Positions 1 to 6,723 of a stretch of 13,133 nucleotides of DNA are shown in pieces. The position numbers and the translations under genes were made by a program. Origin of the DNA: Parvularcula sp038745625 (GTDB lineage: Bacteria > Pseudomonadota > Alphaproteobacteria > Caulobacterales > Parvularculaceae); assembly GCA_038745625.1 (NCBI GenBank), contig JBCDLG010000086.1:1-13133 (forward strand), given 5' to 3'. How positions within the stretch are numbered: the first letter of the stretch is position 1; the number at the start of each line of letters is the position of its first letter. The notes beneath the pieces are model-generated. The model worked only from the letters and a program-made list of their open reading frames with translations, was not told the DNA's origin and did not search any database.

Positions 1-1133
1 ATCTCAAGATTGGCGATAAATTGCCTTGCGCCCGCCTCCCAGGAGAAACGTTCTGACCATGCGCGGCACTCTTCGGGATTGCGGTTCTCAAGTGCCTCAA
101 GAATCGCTGTCTTCAAGTCATCGTTGAGCGCGCCAGCGCCCTTGGGTGCGCCGTCCAAGATCTCAAGTGGTCCGCGTACGGGATAGGCCGCGACCGGTAC
201 GCCGCTGGCGAGCGCCTCGACATTGACGAGGCCAAACGTATCGGTGCGCGAGGGGAAGACGAAAACGTCCGAAGCGGCAAAGCGTTTCACGAGTTCCTCG
301 CCATAATGCTTGCCCGCAAAGTGGACATTCTGGCCAGCATATTTCTCGCGCAGCTCTTGCTCTTGTGGGCCAGCGCCGACGAGAACCTTGGTACCCGGAA
401 GGTCGAGATCGAGGAAGTCCTCAAGAGTCTTCTCCACCGCGAACCGGCCAACATAGGTCATGATCGGGCGGGGCAGGCCTTCGAACACGTCGCTCTGAAG
501 TGGCCGGAACTGCTCCGTATCCACACCGCGTTCCCAAAGCCGCATATTGCGGAAGCCTTTTTGATCAAGCTCGTCCATCAGGCCCGGCGTTGCCACCATC
601 ATCGCTTCACCGTGATTGTGGAAGTCCCTCAACAGCGCATAGCCCCAGTCGATAGGGAAGCGGATCCGATCATAGGCGTATTCGGGAAAGCGCGTATGGA
701 AACTTGTCGTATACGGAAACTTGCGCCGACGGCAGAAACGGCGCGTCGCCCGCCCGATGGGTCCCTCGGTCGCAATGTGGATCGCGTCCGGTTGGAACGC
801 GTTGATCATCGATGCGACTTTGCGATTGGGGAACAGAGACAGCCTGATCTCCGCGTAGCTCGGCATTGGGACAGAGTGGAAGTCTTGCGGCGTGATATAG
901 AGGACCTCATTGCCGAACTTGGTGAGGATGCGGCCCAGCGTGTCGAGCGTGGTCACAACGCCATTAAGCTGGGGCTTCCACGCATCGGTGGCGATGACGA
1001 TTTTCAAACCGCTCTCCGAATTTGGCATTTGGAATTTCTGCTTGGGCCGGGTCAGCTTCCGCACACGTCCGCTGATCCCATGAAGGCGTGTCTGCTCACC
1101 GCCTTCGGCTGCTTCTGTCGGCAAATCAGTCAT
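1..1133 (-). CDS. Glycosyltransferase family 4, partial (C-terminus beyond window)
   Basis: The leftward frame is open from an ATG at 1133 to the window edge: 377 codons with no stop, so the C-terminus is missing. Seen directly: an N-terminal Rossmann start ATDAWKPQLNGVVTTL (residues 48-63), SFHTRFPEY (144-152), GRFAVEK (229-235), and the C-domain nucleotide-sugar segment SRTDTFGLVNVEALASGVP (295-313). These are typical of GT4 retaining enzymes resembling the MgtA-like alpha-mannosyltransferases. The family moves a sugar from a nucleotide donor to a lipid or glycan acceptor at the cytoplasmic membrane; neither donor nor acceptor can be read here. The start is uncertain. ATG 1133 adds a hydrophilic 35-residue leader, while the in-frame ATG at 1028 (MPNSESG) begins close to the usual domain start; neither has a clear Shine-Dalgarno. 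Family assignment is firm, substrate is not. Confidence 0.9.
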   Translation of the reverse strand, partial: MTDLPTEAAEGGEQTRLHGISGRVRKLTRPKQKFQMPNSESGLKIVIATDAWKPQLNGVVTTLDTLGRILTKFGNEVLYITPQDFHSVPMPSYAEIRLSLFPNRKVASMINAFQPDAIHIATEGPIGRATRRFCRRRKFPYTTSFHTRFPEYAYDRIRFPIDWGYALLRDFHNHGEAMMVATPGLMDELDQKGFRNMRLWERGVDTEQFRPLQSDVFEGLPRPIMTYVGRFAVEKTLEDFLDLDLPGTKVLVGAGPQEQELREKYAGQNVHFAGKHYGEELVKRFAASDVFVFPSRTDTFGLVNVEALASGVPVAAYPVRGPLEILDGAPKGAGALNDDLKTAILEALENRNPEECRAWSERFSWEAGARQFIANLE

Positions 1134-1268
1134 GGGCTGGGGAATAGAGGTCTCTGCCAGTCGTGTCACCCGGCGAGTGCCGCAGACATCAGCGGTGTGG
1201 ACCTCTCTTCACGATACATCAGGCCATTTTGTTGTGCGGCGCAAAAAAACCTTGCGTCTCGCTAGAGT

Positions 1269-1362
1269 CGATGCCACCTTCGGACTCGCTGGTTTTGGCC
1301 AGCGAGCCCTTCCGGGCGTTTCCTCCCTAGACTGGCCGCGACATCCGTCGCGGCCTTTTTTT
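1269..1362 (+). ncRNA. Candidate small RNA ending at an orphan terminator
   Basis: A strong rightward terminator (1334-1362) lies between a leftward glycosyltransferase starting at 1133 and a leftward amidohydrolase ending at 1409, so no rightward protein gene feeds it. Just upstream are a second stem, CTCGCTGG / CCAGCGAG (1285-1292 and 1299-1306, loop TTTTGG), and an unpaired pyrimidine stretch GTTTCCTCCCTAGACT (1318-1333). The CCTCC in that stretch is complementary to Shine-Dalgarno sequences. Stem, C/U-rich single strand, terminator is the usual build of a trans-acting bacterial sRNA, and C-rich anti-Shine-Dalgarno loops are known in alphaproteobacterial sRNAs. The 5' end is a guess: a CTAGAGT at 1262-1268 could be a -10 element, but no matching -35 is visible. 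I cannot name the RNA family. Confidence 0.35.
1334..1362 (+). terminator. Rho-independent terminator
   Basis: A perfect 9-bp stem GGCCGCGAC / GTCGCGGCC closes a four-base ATCC loop and is followed at once by seven T residues (1356-1362). The T-run exists only on the plus strand, so the terminator acts on rightward transcripts and does not serve either neighbouring leftward gene. Confidence 0.85.
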
Positions 1363-1408
1363 CGCCTTGCGTTGCAGAATATTTCGACAAAGGCCAGCTG
1401 ATTGTTGC

Positions 1409-2281
1409 TTATTCGGCGGCGAGGACAGCCGGGCGGTGCGCGTTCAGCACGTGGTCCACAACCTTAGCGAGCTGCGCTGCGAATCCCTTGAAGTGACGGC
1501 TCCGCGCGACTCGATTCTCATCAAGGTAGAGACCCCGATTGATTTCAATCTGAAGGACGCCCACCCCGTCGCCTGGATTGCCGTAATGCGAGGCCACATA
1601 TCCGCCCGCATAAGGTGTGTTGCGCGCAACATCGAAGCCTTCTGCGCGGAAGGCCTCCTCCCACAGCGCAGCGTCTTCGTTCCGGCAGGCGGCACCGAAA
1701 AGGTCCCCGAGGACAATGTCCGGGAGCTTCGATGCACCCCCCGCCGTCGAGGGCATCGAATGCCAATCGACGATCAGCGCTTGGGAGAAGCGCGCCTTGG
1801 CCTCATCAATCAGGGAGCTGATCGATTTGTGGTAGGGCGTGAAGCAGTTTTTAAGACGCGATTTGGCCTCTGTGCTTGGAAGGCGCGCGGGGTAAATCTG
1901 CCGCCCATCGGCCGCGAGTTTGGGGATCACGCCAAACCCTGCGATCACGCGATTGCTTCGGCTCTCCTCCGCATCATCAAGCGGGCCATGAAAAAGAAGC
2001 GGATCAAGCTCGCGCGGGGACCGGTTGAGGTCGACAAAAACGCGCGGGAACTTGGCTGTCACCACCGGCACTGATTCGCTGGCCGCTGCTGGTATCAGCT
2101 GATCGACATAGGCGTCTTCTGATCGCCTCAATGTCTCAAGCGGCAGAAGGGCTTGCTGCAACAAGCGGCGCGGATAGTCCCGGCCGGCATGGGGGCATGT
2201 GAAGATCAGCGGGGTTTGCCACAGCGAAGGCCGCGTCACCTCATGCGCTGGATAATTCTCTTTGATGATGCGCGCGACCAT
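1409..2281 (-). CDS. N-formylglutamate amidohydrolase family protein
   Basis: A 290-residue cytoplasmic protein of the N-formylglutamate amidohydrolase family (PF05013, a zinc-dependent hydrolase fold). The family hydrolyses N-formylglutamate to glutamate and formate in histidine breakdown. Visible family motifs: CPHAG (29-33), SEDAYVD (54-60), RVFVDLNR (80-87), PYH (149-151), DWHSMPS (172-178), NTPYAGGY (221-228) and QIEINRG (244-250). Length is normal. No other hut gene is present; instead it stands back-to-back with cpdR, 173 bp apart. From memory the same pairing is found in other alphaproteobacteria, including rhizobia, so the neighbourhood is probably ancient. Without other hut genes the physiological substrate could differ from formylglutamate. 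The start ATG has only a weak, closely placed GGGGTGG before it. Confidence 0.9.
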   Translation of the reverse strand: MVARIIKENYPAHEVTRPSLWQTPLIFTCPHAGRDYPRRLLQQALLPLETLRRSEDAYVDQLIPAAASESVPVVTAKFPRVFVDLNRSPRELDPLLFHGPLDDAEESRSNRVIAGFGVIPKLAADGRQIYPARLPSTEAKSRLKNCFTPYHKSISSLIDEAKARFSQALIVDWHSMPSTAGGASKLPDIVLGDLFGAACRNEDAALWEEAFRAEGFDVARNTPYAGGYVASHYGNPGDGVGVLQIEINRGLYLDENRVARSRHFKGFAAQLAKVVDHVLNAHRPAVLAAE

Positions 2282-2407
2282 GCCACCCCGTCGTTGCTCG
2301 TCTCATAGAGGGCGAATGCTATTTGGAGAACACCTTTATGTCGTTATCGTGACGCTTCACAATGGTTGAAGAGATCACGTTGCTTCACGGGGTATTAAGA
2401 GCCAGCT

Positions 2408-2423
2408 ACGTACACTGTTACGT
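2408..2423. promoter_or_regulatory. Inverted repeat upstream of cpdR, possible operator
   Basis: ACGTA-CACTGT-TACGT is a perfect 5-6-5 inverted repeat ending 31 bp before the cpdR ATG, in the divergent intergenic region. A direct repeat GCTTCAC (2354-2360 and 2382-2388) lies further upstream. Either could be a regulator binding site, but both are short enough to be chance. No convincing -35/-10 pair with normal spacing was found. Confidence 0.2.
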
Positions 2424-2454
2424 GACATAAAAATCAGATTGGGGGAGCCCGGCA

Positions 2455-2814
2455 ATGGCCGCGATCCTTTTGGCCGAAGATGACGAATCGATGCGGGCGT
2501 TTTTGAAACGCGCGCTTGAGCGAGCGGGCCACGTGGTGGTCGATGCGGGGCAGGGCGATGATGCGCTCAATGAGCTCCAGCTTCGCGAGTTCGATCTTCT
2601 TCTGACTGACATTGTCATGCCCGTGATGGATGGCATTGAGCTTGCGCGCCGCGCGGCTGACATTGATCCTGCAATGAAGATCATGTTCATCACCGGCTTT
2701 GCGGCGGTGGCACTGAACCCGGCGAATCGCACGCCGCAGGATGCCAAGGTGCTCTCCAAACCGTTCCACCTGCGTGATCTTGTCGACGAAGTTGATCGTT
2801 TGGTCGCTGCGTAG
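2455..2814 (+). CDS. cpdR: CpdR, single-domain response regulator of ClpXP proteolysis
   Basis: A 119-residue stand-alone receiver domain with no output domain. The acidic pocket is at E8-D9-D10, the phosphoacceptor is D52 in LLLTDIVMPVMDG, the switch threonine is T80 in FITGF and the conserved lysine is K102 in VLSKPFHLRDLV. The segment FITGFAAVALNP and the tail are almost those of Caulobacter CpdR, which in its unphosphorylated form takes ClpXP to the cell pole and primes degradation of PdeA, McpA and, indirectly, CtrA. The CckA-ChpT relay phosphorylates and silences it. The start is well supported: GGGAG at 2443-2447 lies 7 bases before the ATG. It diverges from the amidohydrolase gene and is followed by a small lipoprotein gene. 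Function is inferred from very strong resemblance to a characterised protein. Confidence 0.96.
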   Translation: MAAILLAEDDESMRAFLKRALERAGHVVVDAGQGDDALNELQLREFDLLLTDIVMPVMDGIELARRAADIDPAMKIMFITGFAAVALNPANRTPQDAKVLSKPFHLRDLVDEVDRLVAA

Positions 2815-2875
2815 CCTTGAAGCGGTCGAGGACCGTTCTTATTGTTTATCAGTAAGAAACAACAAGGCGTATTCC

Positions 2876-3061
2876 ATGACCAAATTTATCATCCCTCTGG
2901 CGGTCGCGAGCGTGGCGCTGTCGGGCTGCATCATCAATGCGAGCGACGACTGGCACGACGACATGTCGCTGGAGACGCGCAGCAAGCTCGCCACGGAGGC
3001 CTGTGGCCCAGGCAATGTGAAGTCCGTCACGAAAGAGGGCTTCTCCTGCAAAGACGAATAG
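2876..3061 (+). CDS. Small lipoprotein, 61 aa, unknown function
   Basis: The ORF is 61 codons with a classic lipoprotein signal peptide: a short charged start MTKF, a hydrophobic stretch, then the lipobox LSGC with the lipidated cysteine at residue 18. The mature part has only 44 residues, is rich in Asp/Glu/Lys and has two further cysteines (C43, C58) that could form a disulfide in the periplasm. The frame stays open further upstream into cpdR, but the signal peptide and AAGG at 2864-2867 (8 bases before the ATG) fix the start at 2876. It lies 61 bp after cpdR and 53 bp before tRNA-Val. I do not recognise the family; co-transcription with cpdR is possible but unproven. Confidence 0.75.
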   Translation: MTKFIIPLAVASVALSGCIINASDDWHDDMSLETRSKLATEACGPGNVKSVTKEGFSCKDE

Positions 3062-3114
3062 TCATCCAAGACTGCTTGCAGGCCGGAGCGCGTGCGTCTA
3101 AGCGCGCCAGCTCC

Positions 3115-3189
<75 letters not shown>

Positions 3190-3215
3190 TTCGTAGCCGG
3201 TCCGCACCAGCGGAT

Positions 3216-3240
3216 CGAAACCTCCCGGGGGGAGGTTTCG
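3216..3240. repeat. 11-bp perfect hairpin after tRNA-Val
   Basis: CGAAACCTCCC, a three-base GGG loop and GGGAGGTTTCG form a perfect 11-bp stem 26 bp downstream of the tRNA. No T-run follows, so it is not a standard intrinsic terminator, though it could halt or protect the 3' side of the tRNA transcript. Its right arm is also the opening of the first 166-bp tandem unit. Confidence 0.7.
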
Positions 3241-3727
3241 AAGGCGGAGAATGCCCCGGTAGGGGCCGAGACCTCTCATTGTGTCGACATCGTTCCGGCT
3301 ACGTTCTATTGCCTCGCGGCGCGCGGCGCCTCCGGCGGGGCGAGCTTCGCTCGACGCCCAGTCAGGCGCTTCTTGGCCTAGCGACCTTCTCTCGGGGGAG
3401 GTTTTGAAAGTCGAGAATGCGGCGGCAGCCGCTCGGAAGCTGGACCGATCTTTCCTACGTCGTCTCGTTTTTTTTTGCCTCACGGCGTGTGGCGCCTCCG
3501 GCGGGGCGGCCCATGGCCGGGCCGCAGTCACGGCCTTCTGGGTCCAGCGGCGCGTTTTTGGGGAGGTTTCTAAGGCGGAGAATGCCCCGGTAGGGGCCGA
3601 GACCTCTCATTGTGTCGACATCGTTCCGGCTACGTTCTATTGCCTCGCGGCGCATGGCGCCTCCGGCGGGGCGGCCTATGGCCGGGCCGCCGTCGCGGCC
3701 TTCCGAACCCAGCGGCGCGTCTTTGGG
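3231..3727. repeat. Three mosaic tandem units of about 166 bp
   Basis: Three head-to-tail units begin with GGAGGTTT at 3231, 3397 and 3562. The first 112 bp of unit 1 (3231-3342) match unit 3 (3562-3673) with only three differences, at 3240, 3323 and 3324. The tails of units 2 and 3 match instead (3491-3557 with 3656-3722, 8 differences in 67), while the tail of unit 1 and the head of unit 2 are diverged. Thus different parts of the array are alike in different pairs, as unequal exchange or gene conversion would give. The array holds long open frames on both strands, but these follow from high GC and I see no credible protein. It fills the gene-free stretch between tRNA-Val and the serine hydrolase gene. 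Confidence 0.85.
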
Positions 3728-3752
3728 ATGGCCCAGATGCAGAACATGCGGA

Positions 3753-4925
3753 TCATTCCTCCGACATCCAAACCTCAAGCGGCGCGAGTTCAATGCCTAA
3801 CCGGGTTGCGAACAGGCCCTGATAGTAATCGGCGACCAGCGGCTCCTGACCAATCGCCTCAATAATCCGTACAACGACAGGCCATCCGTTAGCGCCATTC
3901 ACAAAAATCACCGCGCCGTGTCCCATATCGGGAGACGCATAGACGAAAGCGACCTCACCAGCGTCGCTTCCCGTGTGTTTCAAAAGGGTATGATCACCCC
4001 ACTGATAGACCTGCCAGCCGATCGAATGTCCGTAAGCGTCAGGACATGTCAGCCAATCCAGGGGTTCGCAGGCATAGATCGCGTCATCGGCAAGGCTGGC
4101 GAGCAGCGTTTCCCGCTCGGCGGCGTGGCCCGCAAGCTTCGATCCGCCGGTTGTGAGGCTGGCCACGAGCTTTGCATAGGCGGGCACCGTGACAACGAAA
4201 TCGTCGGCAGCGGAGTTGGCGCTTGACCCCTCGAGGCCCGGGTTGAGCTCACCAATCGTCCGGAAGCGTCCTTCCCCATCCATGGGCTGGGACATGTGGC
4301 CTTCTGCCCAAGGAGGTATCACGCCCAGCGCCGCGTTCTTTATGCCCAAAGGCGCAAACACAGCTTCGTCGGCAAGCTCTGATAGAGGACGCCCGGTTTT
4401 TGCGGCGGCATACTGGGCCACGAGTTCCATGCCGGCGCCTGAATAGCTCGTGCGCGTGCCGGGGTCATGATCGAACGCGAGGATCGCGTCATCATACGCG
4501 TAGGCCCAGTTCAAAAGACCGCCGCGGTGCGAGAGCAGCAGGCCGGGCGTGAGCCCGAAATACCGGTCATCCTTTGAAAGATCAGGGTGCTGTACATAAG
4601 GTGCGATGGGCTCATCAAGATCGATCTGGCCTCGCGCGGCGAGCGACAGCATGGTTTCGGCCGTGATCGTCTTGGCGACGGACGCTGTGTTGAAGGCCGT
4701 CTCGCGCGTCACGGGCACGCCCGGTGCCTGTTCGCCGTAATAGCCCTCCCACGTGACACGGCCCTGCTTGATAACTGCGATGCCGACACCGGCGATGCTG
4801 TTCTCCGCGATCAACCGCGGCACAATGGTATCGAGCGTGGCAGCATAAGTGGGTTTGTCTGAGCGCCCCTCGAATGTGCCTGCGCACCCCGTAAGCAGCA
4901 CCGCCGCAACAAAAATCCAACGCAT
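3753..4925 (-). CDS. Serine hydrolase lipoprotein, beta-lactamase class C / PBP4-like fold
   Basis: A 390-residue protein of the beta-lactamase family (PF00144). Lipobox LLTGC puts the lipidated cysteine at residue 14, so it is probably anchored in the outer membrane facing the periplasm. Active-site motifs are SVAK (S82 nucleophile, K85), YSG (161-163, in the place of Y-x-N) and HTG (317-319, in the place of K-T-G). YSG and HTG are common in the esterase and D-aminopeptidase-like members and argue against a true AmpC cephalosporinase; the substrate cannot be told. The start was set at ATG 4925, which has AGAGGGG five bases upstream and begins directly with the signal peptide, rather than at an in-frame TTG at 4943. 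It is divergent from tesB, with a 133-bp gap, and its 3' end nearly touches the tandem repeat array. Confidence 0.9.
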   Translation of the reverse strand: MRWIFVAAVLLTGCAGTFEGRSDKPTYAATLDTIVPRLIAENSIAGVGIAVIKQGRVTWEGYYGEQAPGVPVTRETAFNTASVAKTITAETMLSLAARGQIDLDEPIAPYVQHPDLSKDDRYFGLTPGLLLSHRGGLLNWAYAYDDAILAFDHDPGTRTSYSGAGMELVAQYAAAKTGRPLSELADEAVFAPLGIKNAALGVIPPWAEGHMSQPMDGEGRFRTIGELNPGLEGSSANSAADDFVVTVPAYAKLVASLTTGGSKLAGHAAERETLLASLADDAIYACEPLDWLTCPDAYGHSIGWQVYQWGDHTLLKHTGSDAGEVAFVYASPDMGHGAVIFVNGANGWPVVVRIIEAIGQEPLVADYYQGLFATRLGIELAPLEVWMSEE

Positions 4926-5058
4926 CGCGACCCCTCTTTCCAACCTCTCGCATCGGCTAGCGCGCCAGAATCGGTCTGTCAGCTGCTCGCCGTGTCATGC
5001 GTCGTCGGCGGATGGTTAAGGCCTAGCGTCAGAGCGCGAGCGCGCTAAGTTGAGGGGG

Positions 5059-5958
5059 ATGCGTAACGATCCCCCCGACACCGGCAGTTCTTTGTCGCCC
5101 GCTGAAACAATGCTCTCGCTGTTCGAGCTCGAAACGCTCGACATCAATCTGTACCGCGGCGCGCGGGATCCTGAGGCGCGGGGCCGCGTGTTTGGCGGGC
5201 AGGTCATCGGCCAAGCGCTGGCGGCGGCTGAGCGGACGGTGCCAGACGACCGGGCGGCGCACTCGCTGCATGCCTATTTCGTCCGTGCGGGGGATGACGC
5301 GCTTCCTATCATCTACCGGGTGGAGCGTGACCGGGACGGCGGCAGTTTTTCCAACCGCCGGGTGATCGCCCAGCAAAACGGCGAGACGATCCTCAACATG
5401 ATCACGTCGTTTCATGCCGAGGAAGAGGGCCTCAGCCATCAGGATGCGATGCCGGATGTTCCGATGCCAGAGGACCTCAAAACCGATGCGGAGCTCGCCG
5501 ACGAGTTGACCGAGCTGCCGGAGATGTTCCGCTGGTTTATGCGCCGCCCGCGGGGCGTGGATTTGAAGCGTACATCGATCGACGTCTTTGGTGGTGAGCC
5601 AGCGGCGCCGGAGCAACATGTCTGGTTCCGCTTCAATGGTCAGCCGCCGGAGCAACAGGGCGCTCACCGCGCCATCTTGGCCTACTCCTCGGACTTTTCC
5701 CTCCTCGGCACCGCCATGCTGCCGCACGGGGTGCATTGGTCGAATGCTGGGGTGAAGTCAGCGAGCATCGACCATGCGGTGTGGTTCCACGGGCCCGTCG
5801 ATATGGGCGAGTGGCATCTTCACACCATGCGTTCAGGCTGGTCAGGCGGCTCGCGGGGCCATTCCACCGGGCAAATCTTCAGCCGCGACGGGCGTTTGGT
5901 GGCGAGCACGGTGCAAGAAGGTTTGATGCGCTACCGCCCCCCACAAGAGGGCAAATGA
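5059..5958 (+). CDS. tesB: Acyl-CoA thioesterase II (TesB)
   Basis: A 299-residue double-hotdog thioesterase that hydrolyses medium- and long-chain acyl-CoA to free fatty acid and CoA in the cytoplasm. Visible motifs: LYRGARD near 31-37, GRVFGGQVIGQAL (42-54), HSLHAYFVRAGD (68-79), the second-domain SIDHAVWFH with the predicted catalytic Asp at D238, and ASTVQEGLMR with Gln at Q286. The middle residue of the E. coli Asp-Thr-Gln triad is not obviously conserved: that region reads HTMRSGWSGG, and many homologues also differ there. Start choice is imperfect. ATG 5059 has a G-rich AGGGGG directly against it; an in-frame TTG (5050) and an in-frame ATG (5110, MLSLFELE) are alternatives, the last matching the usual family N-terminus. 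A tRNA-Val gene follows 53 bp downstream. Confidence 0.94.
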   Translation: MRNDPPDTGSSLSPAETMLSLFELETLDINLYRGARDPEARGRVFGGQVIGQALAAAERTVPDDRAAHSLHAYFVRAGDDALPIIYRVERDRDGGSFSNRRVIAQQNGETILNMITSFHAEEEGLSHQDAMPDVPMPEDLKTDAELADELTELPEMFRWFMRRPRGVDLKRTSIDVFGGEPAAPEQHVWFRFNGQPPEQQGAHRAILAYSSDFSLLGTAMLPHGVHWSNAGVKSASIDHAVWFHGPVDMGEWHLHTMRSGWSGGSRGHSTGQIFSRDGRLVASTVQEGLMRYRPPQEGK

Positions 5959-6011
5959 AGGCTTGAGCCTGGGCTCCGCCTCCGCTATGCGCTGCCGCTC
6001 CGATGGACCTT

Positions 6012-6086
6012 GCGCGTATAGCTCAGTGGTAGAGCACTTCGTTGACATCGAAGGGGTCCCAAGTTCGAACCTTGGTACGCGCACCA
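6012..6086 (+). tRNA. tRNA-Val (anticodon GAC)
   Basis: A complete 75-nt cloverleaf: acceptor GCGCGTA / TACGCGC, D stem GCTC / GAGC, anticodon stem CTTCG / CGAAG with loop TTGACAT (anticodon GAC at 6044-6046), T stem CCAAG / CTTGG around TTCGAAC, and an encoded CCA (6084-6086). It reads GUC and GUU valine codons and complements the CAC isoacceptor 2.8 kb to the left. Confidence 0.97.
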
Positions 6087-6097
6087 TTTCCCGTCTG

Positions 6098-6646
6098 CTA
6101 GGTTGCGATCGGCGAAATGCCTGTCAGCGCTAGGCTTGCGATAACTGCCATGGCGAGGGCCAGCTCTGAGGCCGCAAAAACGGTCGCGCGTACCCGGTTT
6201 TCTCTAGCGAAAACAAGCGGGAAGACAAGCACAAAGCCAAAAGCCAGCATCAGCAGCATTTCGATCTGAATAAGCGCAAGACCGGTCGACGACGGATTGT
6301 TTTGGCGGATGGCAGTCACGACCATCGCCAACAGCATGAAGAGGCCGGTTATCGACAGGACCAAGGGGCGTCCGAAGTCGTCTTTAAAACCGACACTGAT
6401 CATTGGCAGCAGTATGACCAACCAAGCGGTGATCCAGTCCCGCGACATCCCGCTGAGCGACCAGTCCGGTATCGGCACGAGGCCCTCAACAAGATCGAAG
6501 ATAAGATCGCGAACGCCTTGATAGGCAGCGAGGGCCCGTTCCATCCATGTGGTGAGTTCAAAGACGCCGCCGCTCTGCCCCAAGCTGTAGAGCGTCAGGA
6601 TCATCAAGAGGGCCCCGAACCCCTTACCGGTGATCAGTCGTCTCAC
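6098..6646 (-). CDS. Small polytopic membrane protein, unknown function
   Basis: A hydrophobic 182-residue protein. Likely membrane spans are at about residues 10-24, 70-87, 94-113, 121-146 and 154-176, with an amphipathic stretch between the first two and a charged loop KDDFGRP at 88-94. I do not recognise the family and see no catalytic motif. The GTG at 6646 is preferred because GGAG and GGGGCGG lie just upstream and translation then starts immediately before the first hydrophobic span. The same frame is open to an ATG at 6760, but that extension is basic, low in hydrophobic content and would overlap the end of the SDR gene. It follows the SDR gene by 77 bp in the same direction, so it may be the last gene of that cluster. 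Confidence 0.65.
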   Translation of the reverse strand: MRRLITGKGFGALLMILTLYSLGQSGGVFELTTWMERALAAYQGVRDLIFDLVEGLVPIPDWSLSGMSRDWITAWLVILLPMISVGFKDDFGRPLVLSITGLFMLLAMVVTAIRQNNPSSTGLALIQIEMLLMLAFGFVLVFPLVFARENRVRATVFAASELALAMAVIASLALTGISPIAT

Positions 6647-6723
6647 GTGCCGCCCCGCTCCAACCCTTTGGAAGACTAGATGATCGCAGGGTTTCCGTGA
6701 AGAGCGCGCCGTCCGGCCTGGCC

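Noticed and set aside
306..1265. Rightward 319-codon open frame
   Set aside because: It is antisense to the glycosyltransferase, whose frame contains all conserved GT4 motifs.
2395..2409. Possible CtrA box TTAAGAGCCAGCTAC upstream of cpdR
   Set aside because: Only the first half matches TTAA-N7-TTAA; the second half does not.
2741..2875. Longer N-terminus for the small lipoprotein, starting inside cpdR
   Set aside because: It would overlap cpdR in another frame and bury the signal peptide; the ATG at 2876 has a proper spacing to AAGG.
3231..3727. CRISPR array
   Set aside because: The units are about 166 bp, contiguous and unlike CRISPR repeat-spacer spacing; no cas genes are nearby.
3281..3865. 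Rightward 194-codon open frame through the tandem repeats
   Set aside because: It is made of the repeat units plus the antisense of the serine hydrolase 3' end, has no ribosome binding site and no domain; it is open because of high GC, as is the opposite strand.
3753..4925. Antibiotic-resistance beta-lactamase
   Set aside because: The motifs are SVAK, YSG and HTG rather than the AmpC set with YxN and KTG, and it is a lipoprotein; a general serine hydrolase is the safer call.
5842..6087. Leftward 81-codon frame starting inside tRNA-Val(GAC)
   Set aside because: It is antisense to the tRNA and the end of tesB; MVRVPRFELGTPS is a typical tRNA-antisense artefact.
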